From NCBI GenBank assembly GCA_016934985.1, contig JAFGRU010000036.1:1-64000 (forward strand): a stretch of DNA of 64,000 nucleotides, read 5' to 3'. This document shows positions 42,674-50,425 of the stretch, piece after piece (the first letter of the stretch is position 1; each line of letters begins with the position of its first letter). A program made the position numbers and the translations under genes. Below the pieces are notes generated by a model. The model had not been told where the DNA came from. It saw only the letters and a program-made list of their open reading frames with translations, and did no database searches. Source of the stretch: Deltaproteobacteria bacterium (GTDB lineage Bacteria > Desulfobacterota > Desulfuromonadia > Desulfuromonadales > JAAYDE01).

Positions 42674-43225
42674 ATGTCAGAAACCCTGAGTGCCGAGCAC
42701 AAATCCACCCTGCTTTCCATTGCCCGTCAGGCTATCGAAGAATATGTCCGCAACAACAAACTGGAGTTGGCTCCGTCGGACGACCCCACACTAAATGAAA
42801 AGCGAGGGTGTTTTGTAACCATCCGCCAGACAGGTAATTTGCGAGGTTGCATCGGCGTTTTTACCTCAGAAAAACCGCTTTATCAGGAGGTTGCCGAAAT
42901 GGCAATTTCCGCAGCGACGCGTGATCCCCGTTTCCGCCCCATGACCGAAAAGGAACTGGGGAATTTTACCCTTGAGATTTCCGTTCTCTCGCCTCTCATT
43001 GAGGCGGACAGCCCGGAACAAATCGAAGTCGGTACCCATGGGATATATCTTGAGAGAGGCTACAGCCGGGGGGTACTGCTTCCCCAGGTGGCCACTGAAT
43101 ACAACTGGGACAGGATGACTTTCCTTGAGCAAACCTGCGTTAAGGCTGGATTGCCGCGCGATGCCTGGAACGCGAGCGACACACGTTTATATATCTTTTC
43201 CGCAGAAATTTTTAACGACAAATGA
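42674..43225 (+). CDS. AMMECR1-domain protein (AmmeMemoRadiSam system protein A type)
   Basis: 183 residues from ATG 42674 (GGAGG four bases upstream; a GTG directly before it is less likely). The AMMECR1 signature LRGCIGVF is present, followed by AISAATRDPRF, LEISVLSPL and RGVLLPQVA. In bacteria this domain is often encoded with MEMO1-like and radical-SAM partners (the AmmeMemoRadiSam set), whose reaction is not established. Neither partner is adjacent here. The conserved cysteine in RGCIG may be functional. Last plus-strand gene before the flagellar cluster. Confidence 0.88.
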   Translation: MSETLSAEHKSTLLSIARQAIEEYVRNNKLELAPSDDPTLNEKRGCFVTIRQTGNLRGCIGVFTSEKPLYQEVAEMAISAATRDPRFRPMTEKELGNFTLEISVLSPLIEADSPEQIEVGTHGIYLERGYSRGVLLPQVATEYNWDRMTFLEQTCVKAGLPRDAWNASDTRLYIFSAEIFNDK

Positions 43226-43291
43226 AAATACACGACGGGAGGGATTTTTTCAGCAGTTCAACCTGTCCATTTCGAGATCAGCCTGCCCTGT

Positions 43292-43582
43292 TCAGGTAGA
43301 ATTCTTGCTATGGCGATATTTCTGCCCGGCCTGGTAGACAAAAGCCAGGACCTCGGCAACGGCCTGATAAAGTTCCGGAGGAATTTGCGCACCCAAAGGC
43401 AGTGCCTCCAGAACCTCGCCAAGTTCCGCATCTTCCATTACTGCCACGCCCGCATCCCGGCCGGTTTCAATGATCCGTTCGGCAACCTGACCGCGTCCGC
43501 TGGCAATGATGCGTGGGGCGGCATCTTTTTCTTTATCATAAAGCAGCGCAGCCGCTTTTTTTACTTTTGGCGTTTTTTCCAT
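43292..43582 (-). CDS. FlhB-like cytoplasmic domain protein (FhlB type)
   Basis: 96 residues, corresponding only to the C-terminal cytoplasmic domain of the flagellar export gate protein FlhB. It has KKAAALLYD, APRIIASGRGQVAERII, and a C-terminal stretch with IPPELYQAVAEVLAFVY. The NPTH autocleavage site and membrane helices are absent. Such stand-alone paralogues sit beside fliK-like genes in many flagellar clusters and are thought to help the export-specificity switch. It lies one base after the fliK-like stop and is the last gene of the minus-strand flagellar run. Confidence 0.85.
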   Translation of the reverse strand: MEKTPKVKKAAALLYDKEKDAAPRIIASGRGQVAERIIETGRDAGVAVMEDAELGEVLEALPLGAQIPPELYQAVAEVLAFVYQAGQKYRHSKNST

Positions 43583-43583
43583 C

Positions 43584-44612
43584 TTAAACCCAAGTCTCCA
43601 AGACCCCTTTATCCTTTCCGGCGATACGTTTTAACAGGGAGTTTACTGGCGGCACTACTGCAGTTTCAAACGTCAGGCTCCGAAGGGGCAGAGCCGTCAA
43701 AACTTTCTTTAAATCATTTCCGCAAGCCTCTAAAAACATTTTCACGTCCTGCGAGCCGGAAACAAACTTCAAAAGCAGACCGTTATCGTGCTCCAAAAAA
43801 TCAATTTGCAGCTCCCCCAGGGAACTGGTTTCAAGAAACAGACTCAAACGCCATGGAGAATCCTCTTCGCCATTATTTTCGCCAGCCGATTTCTGAAACA
43901 CCAAAAACCCTTTTTCCAGGAAAGGAAGCGGCAGGAATGTATAGCCGGCCTCGGTCGTTTTTCCTTCCTGTCCCGCCATATCACTTTTACCAAGCCCATC
44001 GAAAACCGCTTCCAGCCTTTTGCCGAGATCTGAACCAGGCTCTTTCAATCCCGCCAGTAACTCTTGCAGGCAGGATTTTAAAGACCTCGCTTCGTAGTCC
44101 ATCCCTTCCTCTTCATTGCCTGAAGAAAATTTCATTCCCAGCATGCGAAGGAGTTGCTCGACCTGCTCCACATCGAGATTTTCCGGACTATCTTGGAAAT
44201 TTCGAAACAAATCCAGGCTTTTGGCGATTTCAGAAGGCAGGGGATTGGTCAGCAGGTCGGGGCGGGAAAAAACGGTGGTCAGCAAACGCGGCAAGAGATT
44301 TTTTTCCGCCAAAAGCGGCCAACAATTCCGTAGTGACTGTGAACGGTTTGACAGAATTTTCAGTTTGATCTGAGACGAATTTTCCGTAACTAAAAGGTTG
44401 AGAGTCTCCCCTTCGCGCAACGGAAACTGGGATTCCGCTCGGAACTGGAAATCACCCCACTTAAGCAAGGCATCACCCTGCCCGCCCCGGACCACTTCAA
44501 TATTAAGTATTTTGCCGGGGCTCATAGCCTTGAAAGCTGGATTATCCTGCCCTGGAGAAGACTGGACAGTTTTGGCGGGAATTGCTTCGGAAACTGGCTT
44601 TATGGTCAGCAT
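43584..44612 (-). CDS. FliK-like flagellar hook-length control protein
   Basis: 342 residues, with low overall conservation. The C-terminal third (about 230-330: LEKGFLVFQ, WRLSLFLETSSLGELQIDFL, then FLEACGNDLKKVL) resembles the Flg_hook domain of FliK, which contacts FlhB to stop hook export. The N-terminal part (VVRGGQGDALLKWGDFQF) looks like a small beta-domain seen in other divergent FliK-like proteins. The long hydrophilic ruler typical of enteric FliK is short here. Its pairing with the FlhB-like gene, one base apart, supports the call. A sigma-54-like TGGCAA-N5-TTGTT lies upstream but is weak. Confidence 0.7.
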   Translation of the reverse strand: MLTIKPVSEAIPAKTVQSSPGQDNPAFKAMSPGKILNIEVVRGGQGDALLKWGDFQFRAESQFPLREGETLNLLVTENSSQIKLKILSNRSQSLRNCWPLLAEKNLLPRLLTTVFSRPDLLTNPLPSEIAKSLDLFRNFQDSPENLDVEQVEQLLRMLGMKFSSGNEEEGMDYEARSLKSCLQELLAGLKEPGSDLGKRLEAVFDGLGKSDMAGQEGKTTEAGYTFLPLPFLEKGFLVFQKSAGENNGEEDSPWRLSLFLETSSLGELQIDFLEHDNGLLLKFVSGSQDVKMFLEACGNDLKKVLTALPLRSLTFETAVVPPVNSLLKRIAGKDKGVLETWV

Positions 44613-44753
44613 TTTTCGTGGGACACCATTGGCTGGATTTTATTTAAGTTGCCGTTATTTTCCGTTTTGGCCAAACCAAGGAAATTACGGCTTAAAACAA
44701 CATGATTGCCACGAAAAACAGAACTAATACAACGTTCCTTTTACACCAGAATT

Positions 44754-45446
44754 TCAGCGGGATAACGTAGGAAGACTTTTCAGAAAGGAGAACCCTTCCG
44801 CCTTGGTTTTCATGTTTTGAAACTGTTGCACCATGCAAAATGCCGCAATTTTTTCCTCATCCTGAGGATCAACTTCCGTTATTTGGATGGAAACCTCATG
44901 CACTTTGGATTCCTTGGCAACCGTTCTTAGAACCTGACCTTCAAACATCACTTTTTCCAGAACCGGCCCCAACAGATAGAGTTCAAGCCGGATATGCGCT
45001 CCCAGGGGAAACCCTCCATCGGACAAGAAGCGAATCCCGGTCTGACTAATATCCACTTTTTTCCTCAGAGGTTTGACCCACTCCTTGAAATCCAGCCCGT
45101 CGGAGAAACACCTGAGATAGACTTCGGCTTCCACACGCTGATGCCGACGGCCCTGCACATGGTGCTGGGAGTGCAAAATTTGCAGACGAAACAGGTTTGG
45201 GCTCAAACGGTTTTCAACTCGGGCTTGGATGGAAACCAGGTGTATTCCCGAATTGACTGTAACAACCCAATCATCAGCAATAAAATCATCCGGCAGTTTT
45301 TTCCCCGGGAATTCAGCCTCAATGTAGGGATAATTAAACCCCTGCAAACGGGCGAAAAAAGTTAAAGCCAACCCTTCGTTAGAAGGAATTGATATTTTAG
45401 CCAGCAATCCCGATGCAAGGCTTTTCTCAATCGGGTTAAAAGGCAT
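44754..45446 (-). CDS. PilZ-domain c-di-GMP-binding flagellar protein
   Basis: 230 residues from ATG 45446, chosen because GGGAGGAG lies just upstream. An N-terminal YcgR-like/PilZN beta-domain (about 1-105) is followed by a PilZ domain. In the PilZ domain GRRHQR supplies the RxxxR motif and DISQTGIRF the (D/N)xSxxG motif, both intact for c-di-GMP binding. YcgR-type proteins slow or bias flagellar motors in response to c-di-GMP. It stands next to a second PilZ gene of the same plan, inside the flagellar cluster. Confidence 0.82.
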   Translation of the reverse strand: MPFNPIEKSLASGLLAKISIPSNEGLALTFFARLQGFNYPYIEAEFPGKKLPDDFIADDWVVTVNSGIHLVSIQARVENRLSPNLFRLQILHSQHHVQGRRHQRVEAEVYLRCFSDGLDFKEWVKPLRKKVDISQTGIRFLSDGGFPLGAHIRLELYLLGPVLEKVMFEGQVLRTVAKESKVHEVSIQITEVDPQDEEKIAAFCMVQQFQNMKTKAEGFSFLKSLPTLSR

Positions 45447-45524
45447 GTCTCCTCCCAAAACAGAGCCTGACAAAATATCTGCAAAAATAATCAACGAGCA
45501 ATTTTAACAGGCTGCCAATTTAAA

Positions 45525-46190
45525 TCAGAGGGAATCGGCGATTCTGACTTTGGTACGAAGCTCCTCCCTCTGGACAGCCATGCAAAACGCGATGATTTTC
45601 TCTCGGCCCTTGGGCTCCATTTCAATAAATTTGACTGCAATATGCTTATTACGGTGAAAATTTCTGGTTCTGACAATCTCGCCGATACAATCGACTTCAA
45701 TTTCAATGGGGGAGTCAAAAAAAAGGGTCATTCTAACTTTTTGACGAAGGCTGAATGCATTATTAACCGGGAAGCGAACACCGCCTCCACTAATATTAAT
45801 TTCACCATTAAACACATGAAAAGAGGTATCATTTTTCGAAATTATCTGGTATTCTACCCGGCCAAAGGCATCGACCCGGTAGTAATCCCGGACATGCTGA
45901 AAAATCTTGTTCTTTTTTACTGATAATGCGAGCTTTTCCGGAGAAACAACCTGGTTGATCTGAGAATTGATCAAATGGGCTTCGCCATTAGATTGATAAA
46001 AAACCTTACAGGTTTTTTCCAAATCCAGACGACTGGCGGGAAGTTGGCCCGGCAGGAACGTGGCCTCAAAATTGGGGGGAGTGGTCATATGAATGACACA
46101 GTCGAGCTCCACCATCTCGTCGCCCTCGACGGGAAGGGATATTTTTGCGACTGTAAAATTTTTTATCGTTTCTTTCGCCTGCATGAGCAT
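45525..46190 (-). CDS. Second PilZ-domain protein, paralogue of the adjacent gene
   Basis: 221 residues. The layout matches its neighbour: an N-terminal beta-domain to about residue 98, then PilZ with RDYYR (RxxxR) and NISGGGVRF (NxSGGG). The two share the ending EKIxAFCMxxQ, suggesting a tandem duplication followed by divergence. Both c-di-GMP motifs are intact. ATG 46190 lacks a strong ribosome-binding site and a start two codons later is possible. Likely role is c-di-GMP-dependent motor or export control. Confidence 0.8.
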   Translation of the reverse strand: MLMQAKETIKNFTVAKISLPVEGDEMVELDCVIHMTTPPNFEATFLPGQLPASRLDLEKTCKVFYQSNGEAHLINSQINQVVSPEKLALSVKKNKIFQHVRDYYRVDAFGRVEYQIISKNDTSFHVFNGEINISGGGVRFPVNNAFSLRQKVRMTLFFDSPIEIEVDCIGEIVRTRNFHRNKHIAVKFIEMEPKGREKIIAFCMAVQREELRTKVRIADSL

Positions 46191-46220
46191 TGATGGTTGT
46201 GGGAAATTCTTCCCGAAAAA

Positions 46221-46637
46221 TCATACGGTTTGCTCAAAAGATCGCCCGGTTGTCCGACTTTTTTTGAAATATCCCCCTGCGGCTTGTCGAAAACTTTTGC
46301 TTTTTGCGAGGTCATCCGCAAGCATGGTTAACATACGGGATATAACTATTTTATTCTTTTCCAGAAGAGCAAGAACATTACGTACAGTGTCAGCTCGTTC
46401 CTGAAGAAGTCCCCGACAGTCTGCGGAAAGTGGAGTCGACTCCTGCAGCTTTACAATCTCCAGGTCCAAACCACGGATTTCATTTTGCAATTTCCGAGCC
46501 GCGAGAAGATATTCGGAAATTTTGGCCGCATTCCAACAGTTCAGGTTGGCATCCATGTCGCGGGACAAAGCCAGAAACCGTTTGTAAAGTGCGCCGGACT
46601 CTTCCAGTTTCTTACGAAAAATATCGGCGGTTTTCAT
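46221..46637 (-). CDS. Putative FliT-like flagellar chaperone
   Basis: 138 residues, predicted almost wholly helical, from ATG 46637 (AGGA nine bases upstream). I do not recognise a strong sequence signature. Its position directly after fliS, its size and the leucine-rich helical pattern (LLAARKLQNEIRGLDLEIVK, LQERADTVRNVLALLEKN) fit the FliT/FlgN class of small export chaperones; FliT binds FliD, encoded two genes earlier. A function other than chaperone is possible. Confidence 0.55.
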   Translation of the reverse strand: MKTADIFRKKLEESGALYKRFLALSRDMDANLNCWNAAKISEYLLAARKLQNEIRGLDLEIVKLQESTPLSADCRGLLQERADTVRNVLALLEKNKIVISRMLTMLADDLAKSKSFRQAAGGYFKKSRTTGRSFEQTV

Positions 46638-46680
46638 CCCTTCCAAATCCTTTCACCGGCGGGAGAGGAACCTGTGTGAA

Positions 46681-47136
46681 TCATAAAGCGGCGGAAAGCC
46701 TCTTGTAGCCGTCAGGAGAACCGGCATCGTACCCTTGTTCTTCTCCGTTCGCAGCCTGGCCTTCGTCCTTGACTATCTGAATCGCCTCGGCCCAGGTGGC
46801 GCGCAGGGTTTTCAGAAGATTCTCCACCGTTTCCAAGGGTTTCGCATCGACATTGCGGTTCGCTTCGATGAGACTGCGAATCATGAAATTGTAAAGCGCA
46901 TCCAGGTTCTCGGCTACCTCCCCGCCAATACTGTGGTCGAGACTATTGGAAAGTTCCGAAATGATCGCCATTGCCCGGCTGATCGGTTCCAGTCTTCCCA
47001 GCCGGTCTCCGTTTTCAATGGCCTGCCGGGCCTGCCCCACGAAGCGGATTGCTCCATCGTATAACATAATCAGGATTTGCTCCCGTGAAGCTGTCTGGAC
47101 CTGATTTTGTTGGTATTGATGCATATATGGATTCAT
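46681..47136 (-). CDS. fliS: Flagellin export chaperone FliS
   Basis: 151 residues from ATG 47136, 13 bases after the fliD stop. FliS binds the C-terminus of flagellin in the cytoplasm, prevents premature polymerisation and delivers it to the export gate. The family pattern is YQQNQVQTASREQILIMLYD, then GAIRFVGQARQAIENGD, then LSNSLDHSIGGEVAENLDAL and YNFM. The C-terminal 30 residues are a variable, Gly/Glu-rich tail. Cotranscribed with fliD. Confidence 0.93.
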   Translation of the reverse strand: MNPYMHQYQQNQVQTASREQILIMLYDGAIRFVGQARQAIENGDRLGRLEPISRAMAIISELSNSLDHSIGGEVAENLDALYNFMIRSLIEANRNVDAKPLETVENLLKTLRATWAEAIQIVKDEGQAANGEEQGYDAGSPDGYKRLSAAL

Positions 47137-47149
47137 TATTTTTCCCGCC

Positions 47150-48499
47150 TTAATCTTTGTTGAAGTTCCACAAGTTTTCAAGCGCTGCCAACTGCTTCGT
47201 CAAGTAATCACCCGTCGCATTCAACTCACTGACAAGCAACTCAAGAGCGGTAAACTGGCTTATAAGATTCTGCTCCCGTTTTTCCAGGCGCATTTCCGTC
47301 ATTTCAATGCGTTTATCTATCCGACGGATATTGCTATCGATACTCTCTTTTCTTCCGGCCAGGAAACCATCGCTGGAATCGGTCAAATTTTCCAGATAGC
47401 TCGTAAAACGGGCGCCGATACCTCCTTCCTCCCCCTCACCAGCGAAAAGCTTTGCGATACTTTCAAAATCATCATTGACTGCTTGGGAAAGGGTCTCTTC
47501 ATTCAAAACAAGAGTTCCGTCCCGCTGGGTTTCGAGACCCAATTCTGAAAGGCTGGAAAAATTCCCCGAATTAGGGACCTGCCCGGAAATCATGTTTTGA
47601 AGACGCCTTTTAATACTGTTTAGCCCCGTATCATAGCCCAAAGCACCATCGGAGGAGTCACTTATCGCTGTAATTACGGCATTATAGCCTGATATAAAAG
47701 AAGAAATTTTCTGCGTGATACTGGTCTTATCCAATGAGACGCTGAGGTTGGTTCGGACACCCTCTCCGGCCTCGATCAGGTCAAGAGTAACCCCGGGTAC
47801 GGCCTCGTCCAAAGTATTGCTATCGGCGTAGATGTCCACGTTGTCTACCAGGATATGAGCCTGGGACGCAGCCTGGGTGGTGGCAAACTCCGGAATCTCA
47901 TAGGTACCCCCGACAAGTCCGGAGGCCTCCAGGGAAAAATCCGTGGCGACATTGTCGGCGGTCAGAACCAGACGGTAGGGGGAATCCGTGCCATCATTGA
48001 TAATTGATGCGGTAACACCCGACCCTGAGGCATTGATTGCCTCCATGATACCTCCCAGAGAATTGTTCTCGGCACTAATCTCAATGGTCACCGGATCATT
48101 TTCGCCCACGGTCAAGGTCAAATTTCCGATGCCGAATTCCTGGGCCGTTTTGTCAGCGTAACCCTGGGAGACATCTTTCTGGACCCGCGCGAGAGAGACT
48201 ACCTCAACCTGGTAGCTGGCAGGAAGCGCGTCGGCCGAAGCGCTGGCAGAAAAGTAGTCCTGGTTACTCTGGGATACTTTTTTGGCACCAATATCCTCGC
48301 TGGAACCAATATCCTCCGCTTTTATCAGAAAGCTGTTGAATTTAGCATCGAGCGTCTGAAGAGCCGACAGGCGGTTGTTAAGCCAAGTCTTGTCGTTTTC
48401 CATAAGAGTGAGGGGTTGCCTTTCAACCGTCATCAACTCTTCTATCAAGGACGCTGTATCAAGGCCAGTCGCTAGACCGCCAAAACTGATAGTTGACAT
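47150..48499 (-). CDS. fliD: Flagellar filament cap protein FliD
   Basis: 449 residues. FliD (HAP2) forms the pentameric cap that folds flagellin at the filament tip. The N-terminus ISFGGLATGLDTASLIEELM and the C-terminal coiled region with LDxLLV-type heptads (RRIDKRIEMTEMRLEKREQN) are typical, with the FliD_C domain about 235-430. A flagellin hook-IN-like segment (about 115-170) is also visible. It lies between flaG and fliS, the common order. Confidence 0.93.
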   Translation of the reverse strand: MSTISFGGLATGLDTASLIEELMTVERQPLTLMENDKTWLNNRLSALQTLDAKFNSFLIKAEDIGSSEDIGAKKVSQSNQDYFSASASADALPASYQVEVVSLARVQKDVSQGYADKTAQEFGIGNLTLTVGENDPVTIEISAENNSLGGIMEAINASGSGVTASIINDGTDSPYRLVLTADNVATDFSLEASGLVGGTYEIPEFATTQAASQAHILVDNVDIYADSNTLDEAVPGVTLDLIEAGEGVRTNLSVSLDKTSITQKISSFISGYNAVITAISDSSDGALGYDTGLNSIKRRLQNMISGQVPNSGNFSSLSELGLETQRDGTLVLNEETLSQAVNDDFESIAKLFAGEGEEGGIGARFTSYLENLTDSSDGFLAGRKESIDSNIRRIDKRIEMTEMRLEKREQNLISQFTALELLVSELNATGDYLTKQLAALENLWNFNKD

Positions 48500-48517
48500 C
48501 TTACTCCCGCCTCTTGA

Positions 48518-48868
48518 TTAACTTTCCGTGTCGACAATATTGCCACGCCACTCATCAAGGCGCTGACTCACCTCCAGCAACTCTTCCGGAGGGAACTGTC
48601 TTTTTACTTCTCCGGTCTCCTGATCGACCAGACGGACGACCATCGTCTCGGTATCCTTGTCCTTTTCAAAACGAATGCTATAAGTTCCGTCCTCGGTAAT
48701 TTTCTTAATCCGACTTAAAATTTCCTCGGTCGGCTGCTTTTTGGCGGCTTTCTCTGAATCTTGTACCGAATCAGATAACTTTTGATTGCGCTCCACCTCT
48801 TCCACGGCAGAAAATGTTTTCTGGGAGGACGAGAAGGAGTCAAATGCGTTTATTCCATCGACTTTCAT
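48518..48868 (-). CDS. flaG: FlaG-family flagellar protein
   Basis: 116 residues: a hydrophilic N-terminus followed by the FlaG domain (about 50-110), with SIRFEKDKDTETMVVRLVD and TGEVKRQFPPEELLEV. FlaG proteins affect filament length in several bacteria; the molecular role is not settled. GGAG lies before ATG 48868. It sits between fliC, from which a terminator separates it, and fliD, 18 bases downstream. Confidence 0.9.
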   Translation of the reverse strand: MKVDGINAFDSFSSSQKTFSAVEEVERNQKLSDSVQDSEKAAKKQPTEEILSRIKKITEDGTYSIRFEKDKDTETMVVRLVDQETGEVKRQFPPEELLEVSQRLDEWRGNIVDTES

Positions 48869-48902
48869 GGCTTTGCTCCTTTTCTTTTAGTCGTCAAAAA
48901 CT

Positions 48903-48942
48903 GAATTGAAAAGGTGGAGGCCGGTTGCCCGGTCCTCCACCT
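48903..48942 (-). terminator. Intrinsic terminator of fliC
   Basis: On the minus strand GGTGGAGG, a 13-base loop, CCTCCACC, then TTTTCAATTC. An 8-bp GC-rich stem 20 bases after the flagellin stop separates fliC from flaG-fliD and allows high flagellin expression alone. Confidence 0.85.
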
Positions 48943-48962
48943 GATCATTCAGTCACCCGGTA

Positions 48963-50177
48963 TTAACCACCGAGGAGGGAAAGTGCCAGCTGAGGTACCT
49001 GGTTGGCCTGGGCGAGAATGGAAACGCCGGCCTGCTGCAGGATATTCTGCTTGGTCATTTCCGAGGTTTCCTGGGCGATGTCCGCATCAAGGATCCGGCT
49101 GCGAGCAGCGCTCAGGTTCTCGGCAACGTTGTTGAGGTTGGCGATGGTGGACTCGAAACGGTTCTGGACCGCACCGAGGCCGCCGCGGATTTCGTCGATC
49201 TGCTCCAGAGCCAAATCGACACTGGCGATGGCAACTGACGCATCGTCACGACTGGCAACGGATACGTTCCCCATGAGTGCCGTACCGGAAGATGCAACGG
49301 CTGCCGCAGCGTCAACACCGCCAGCCAGGGTAAAGGCTGCTTCGGCTGCAGCAGCATCAGTGGTACCGACGGCATCAACCAGGGCAGCAGCATCAGTATT
49401 GCCATTAATCAGAGCAGCAATATCAGCCGTAGTCAAAGCGGCGATATCGGATGCGGCATCAGCTCCAACGGTAATGGTAGTTCCCGATACGGAAACTTCT
49501 CCAGTTGTGGCGGAACTGCCGTCGGCAACAATTTCAATTGAAATGGCATTACCAGCGGTACCTGCGGTGTCAGCAGTAAAGGTCAGGGTGGTGTTCGTTG
49601 CGCCCGCGCCGGTAGCAGCTACCTCGGCCACTGCAGCGGTCCCGGCAACATAGGCATCAACGCCGAGAGCCGAAGTTCTGGCATCGTCGATACTGAAGCT
49701 GATGGTCTGGTCGGCACCGGCGTTAGCCCCAACCTGGAAGGTAGCATCAGTCATGGTACCGTCGAGAAGGGTTTTGCCGTTGAACTGGGTGGTGCTGGCA
49801 ATACGGTCCATCTCGGAGATCAGCTGGGATACTTCAGCCTGCAGGGAGGTACGGTCGGAGTCGCTGTTGGTGTCGTTGGCCGACTGAACAGCCAGTTCAC
49901 GGATGCGTTGCAGGATGTTGGTACTTTCCTGCAGGGCGCCTTCAGCGGTCTGCGCCAGGGAGATACCGTCGTTGGCATTACGGGACGCCTGATTCAAGCC
50001 ACGAATCTGAGCGGTCATACGGTCGGAGATCGCCAGACCTGCGGCGTCATCCTTGGCGCTGTTGATACGAAGACCGGAAGAAAGGCGCTGCATCGATTTG
50101 GAAAGAGCGCTTTGAGATGTACCCAGGTTACGCTGGGCGTTAAGGGACATTACGTTGGTGTTAATTGTGATTGCCAT
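48963..50177 (-). CDS. fliC: Flagellin
   Basis: 404 residues. The conserved D0/D1 regions are complete: [14 protein letters not shown], then [20 protein letters not shown] at the N-terminus, and [20 protein letters not shown] to LSLLGG at the C-terminus. The central surface domain (about 180-310) is unusually Ala/Thr/Asp-rich. It is exported by the flagellar type III system with FliS. The N-terminus carries no signal peptide, as expected. It is transcribed from a sigma-28 promoter at 50349-50323 with a leader of about 140 nt, and the start ATG has GGAGG seven bases upstream inside a potential hairpin. A glycosyltransferase gene follows upstream, suggesting O-glycosylation of this surface domain. 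Confidence 0.96.
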   Translation of the reverse strand: MAITINTNVMSLNAQRNLGTSQSALSKSMQRLSSGLRINSAKDDAAGLAISDRMTAQIRGLNQASRNANDGISLAQTAEGALQESTNILQRIRELAVQSANDTNSDSDRTSLQAEVSQLISEMDRIASTTQFNGKTLLDGTMTDATFQVGANAGADQTISFSIDDARTSALGVDAYVAGTAAVAEVAATGAGATNTTLTFTADTAGTAGNAISIEIVADGSSATTGEVSVSGTTITVGADAASDIAALTTADIAALINGNTDAAALVDAVGTTDAAAAEAAFTLAGGVDAAAAVASSGTALMGNVSVASRDDASVAIASVDLALEQIDEIRGGLGAVQNRFESTIANLNNVAENLSAARSRILDADIAQETSEMTKQNILQQAGVSILAQANQVPQLALSLLGG

Positions 50178-50180
50178 GAT

Positions 50181-50219
50181 TTTCCTCCATGAGTTGTTTG
50201 TTCAGGCTTCCTTGCCTGG
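50181..50219 (-). promoter_or_regulatory. Likely CsrA-binding site in the fliC leader (two GGA hairpins)
   Basis: In the fliC mRNA, CAGGC-AAGGAA-GCCTG (50218-50203) is a 5-bp hairpin presenting GGA in a hexaloop, the classical CsrA/RsmE target. About 22 bases on, the Shine-Dalgarno GGAGGA (50188-50183) lies in a loop closed by CATG/CATG. Two GGA sites at this spacing suit one CsrA dimer and would block ribosome binding. csrA and fliW are encoded about 4 kb upstream on the same strand. Confidence 0.6.
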
Positions 50220-50322
50220 TTAGAAAGTTTTTTAAACGATGCTTCTTTTGCTTCTTTTAAAAATCAATTTTTTTATACCTGGTGACACTCACCTCCCTTC
50301 AAAAAATTTCCCTTTGGTTTAC

Positions 50323-50349
50323 TTTTCGACCGGGCACCAGAAAACTTTA
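50323..50349 (-). promoter_or_regulatory. Sigma-28 (FliA) promoter of fliC
   Basis: On the minus strand TAAAGTTT (50349-50342), exactly 11 bases, then GTCGAAAA (50330-50323). The enteric consensus is TAAAGTTT-N11-GCCGATAA: the -35 is perfect and 6 of 8 positions match at -10. Confidence 0.85.
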
Positions 50350-50425
50350 GATAAATTTTTCATTTTTGACTGGTGGTGAAAACACAGATCGAAAAAACAT
50401 AAAAAGCTATTTATTATCTCCCGAC

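Noticed and set aside
44613-44753. Sigma-54 promoter TGGCAA-N5-TTGTT before the fliK-like gene
   Set aside because: The invariant GC of the -12 element is GT here; too weak to annotate.
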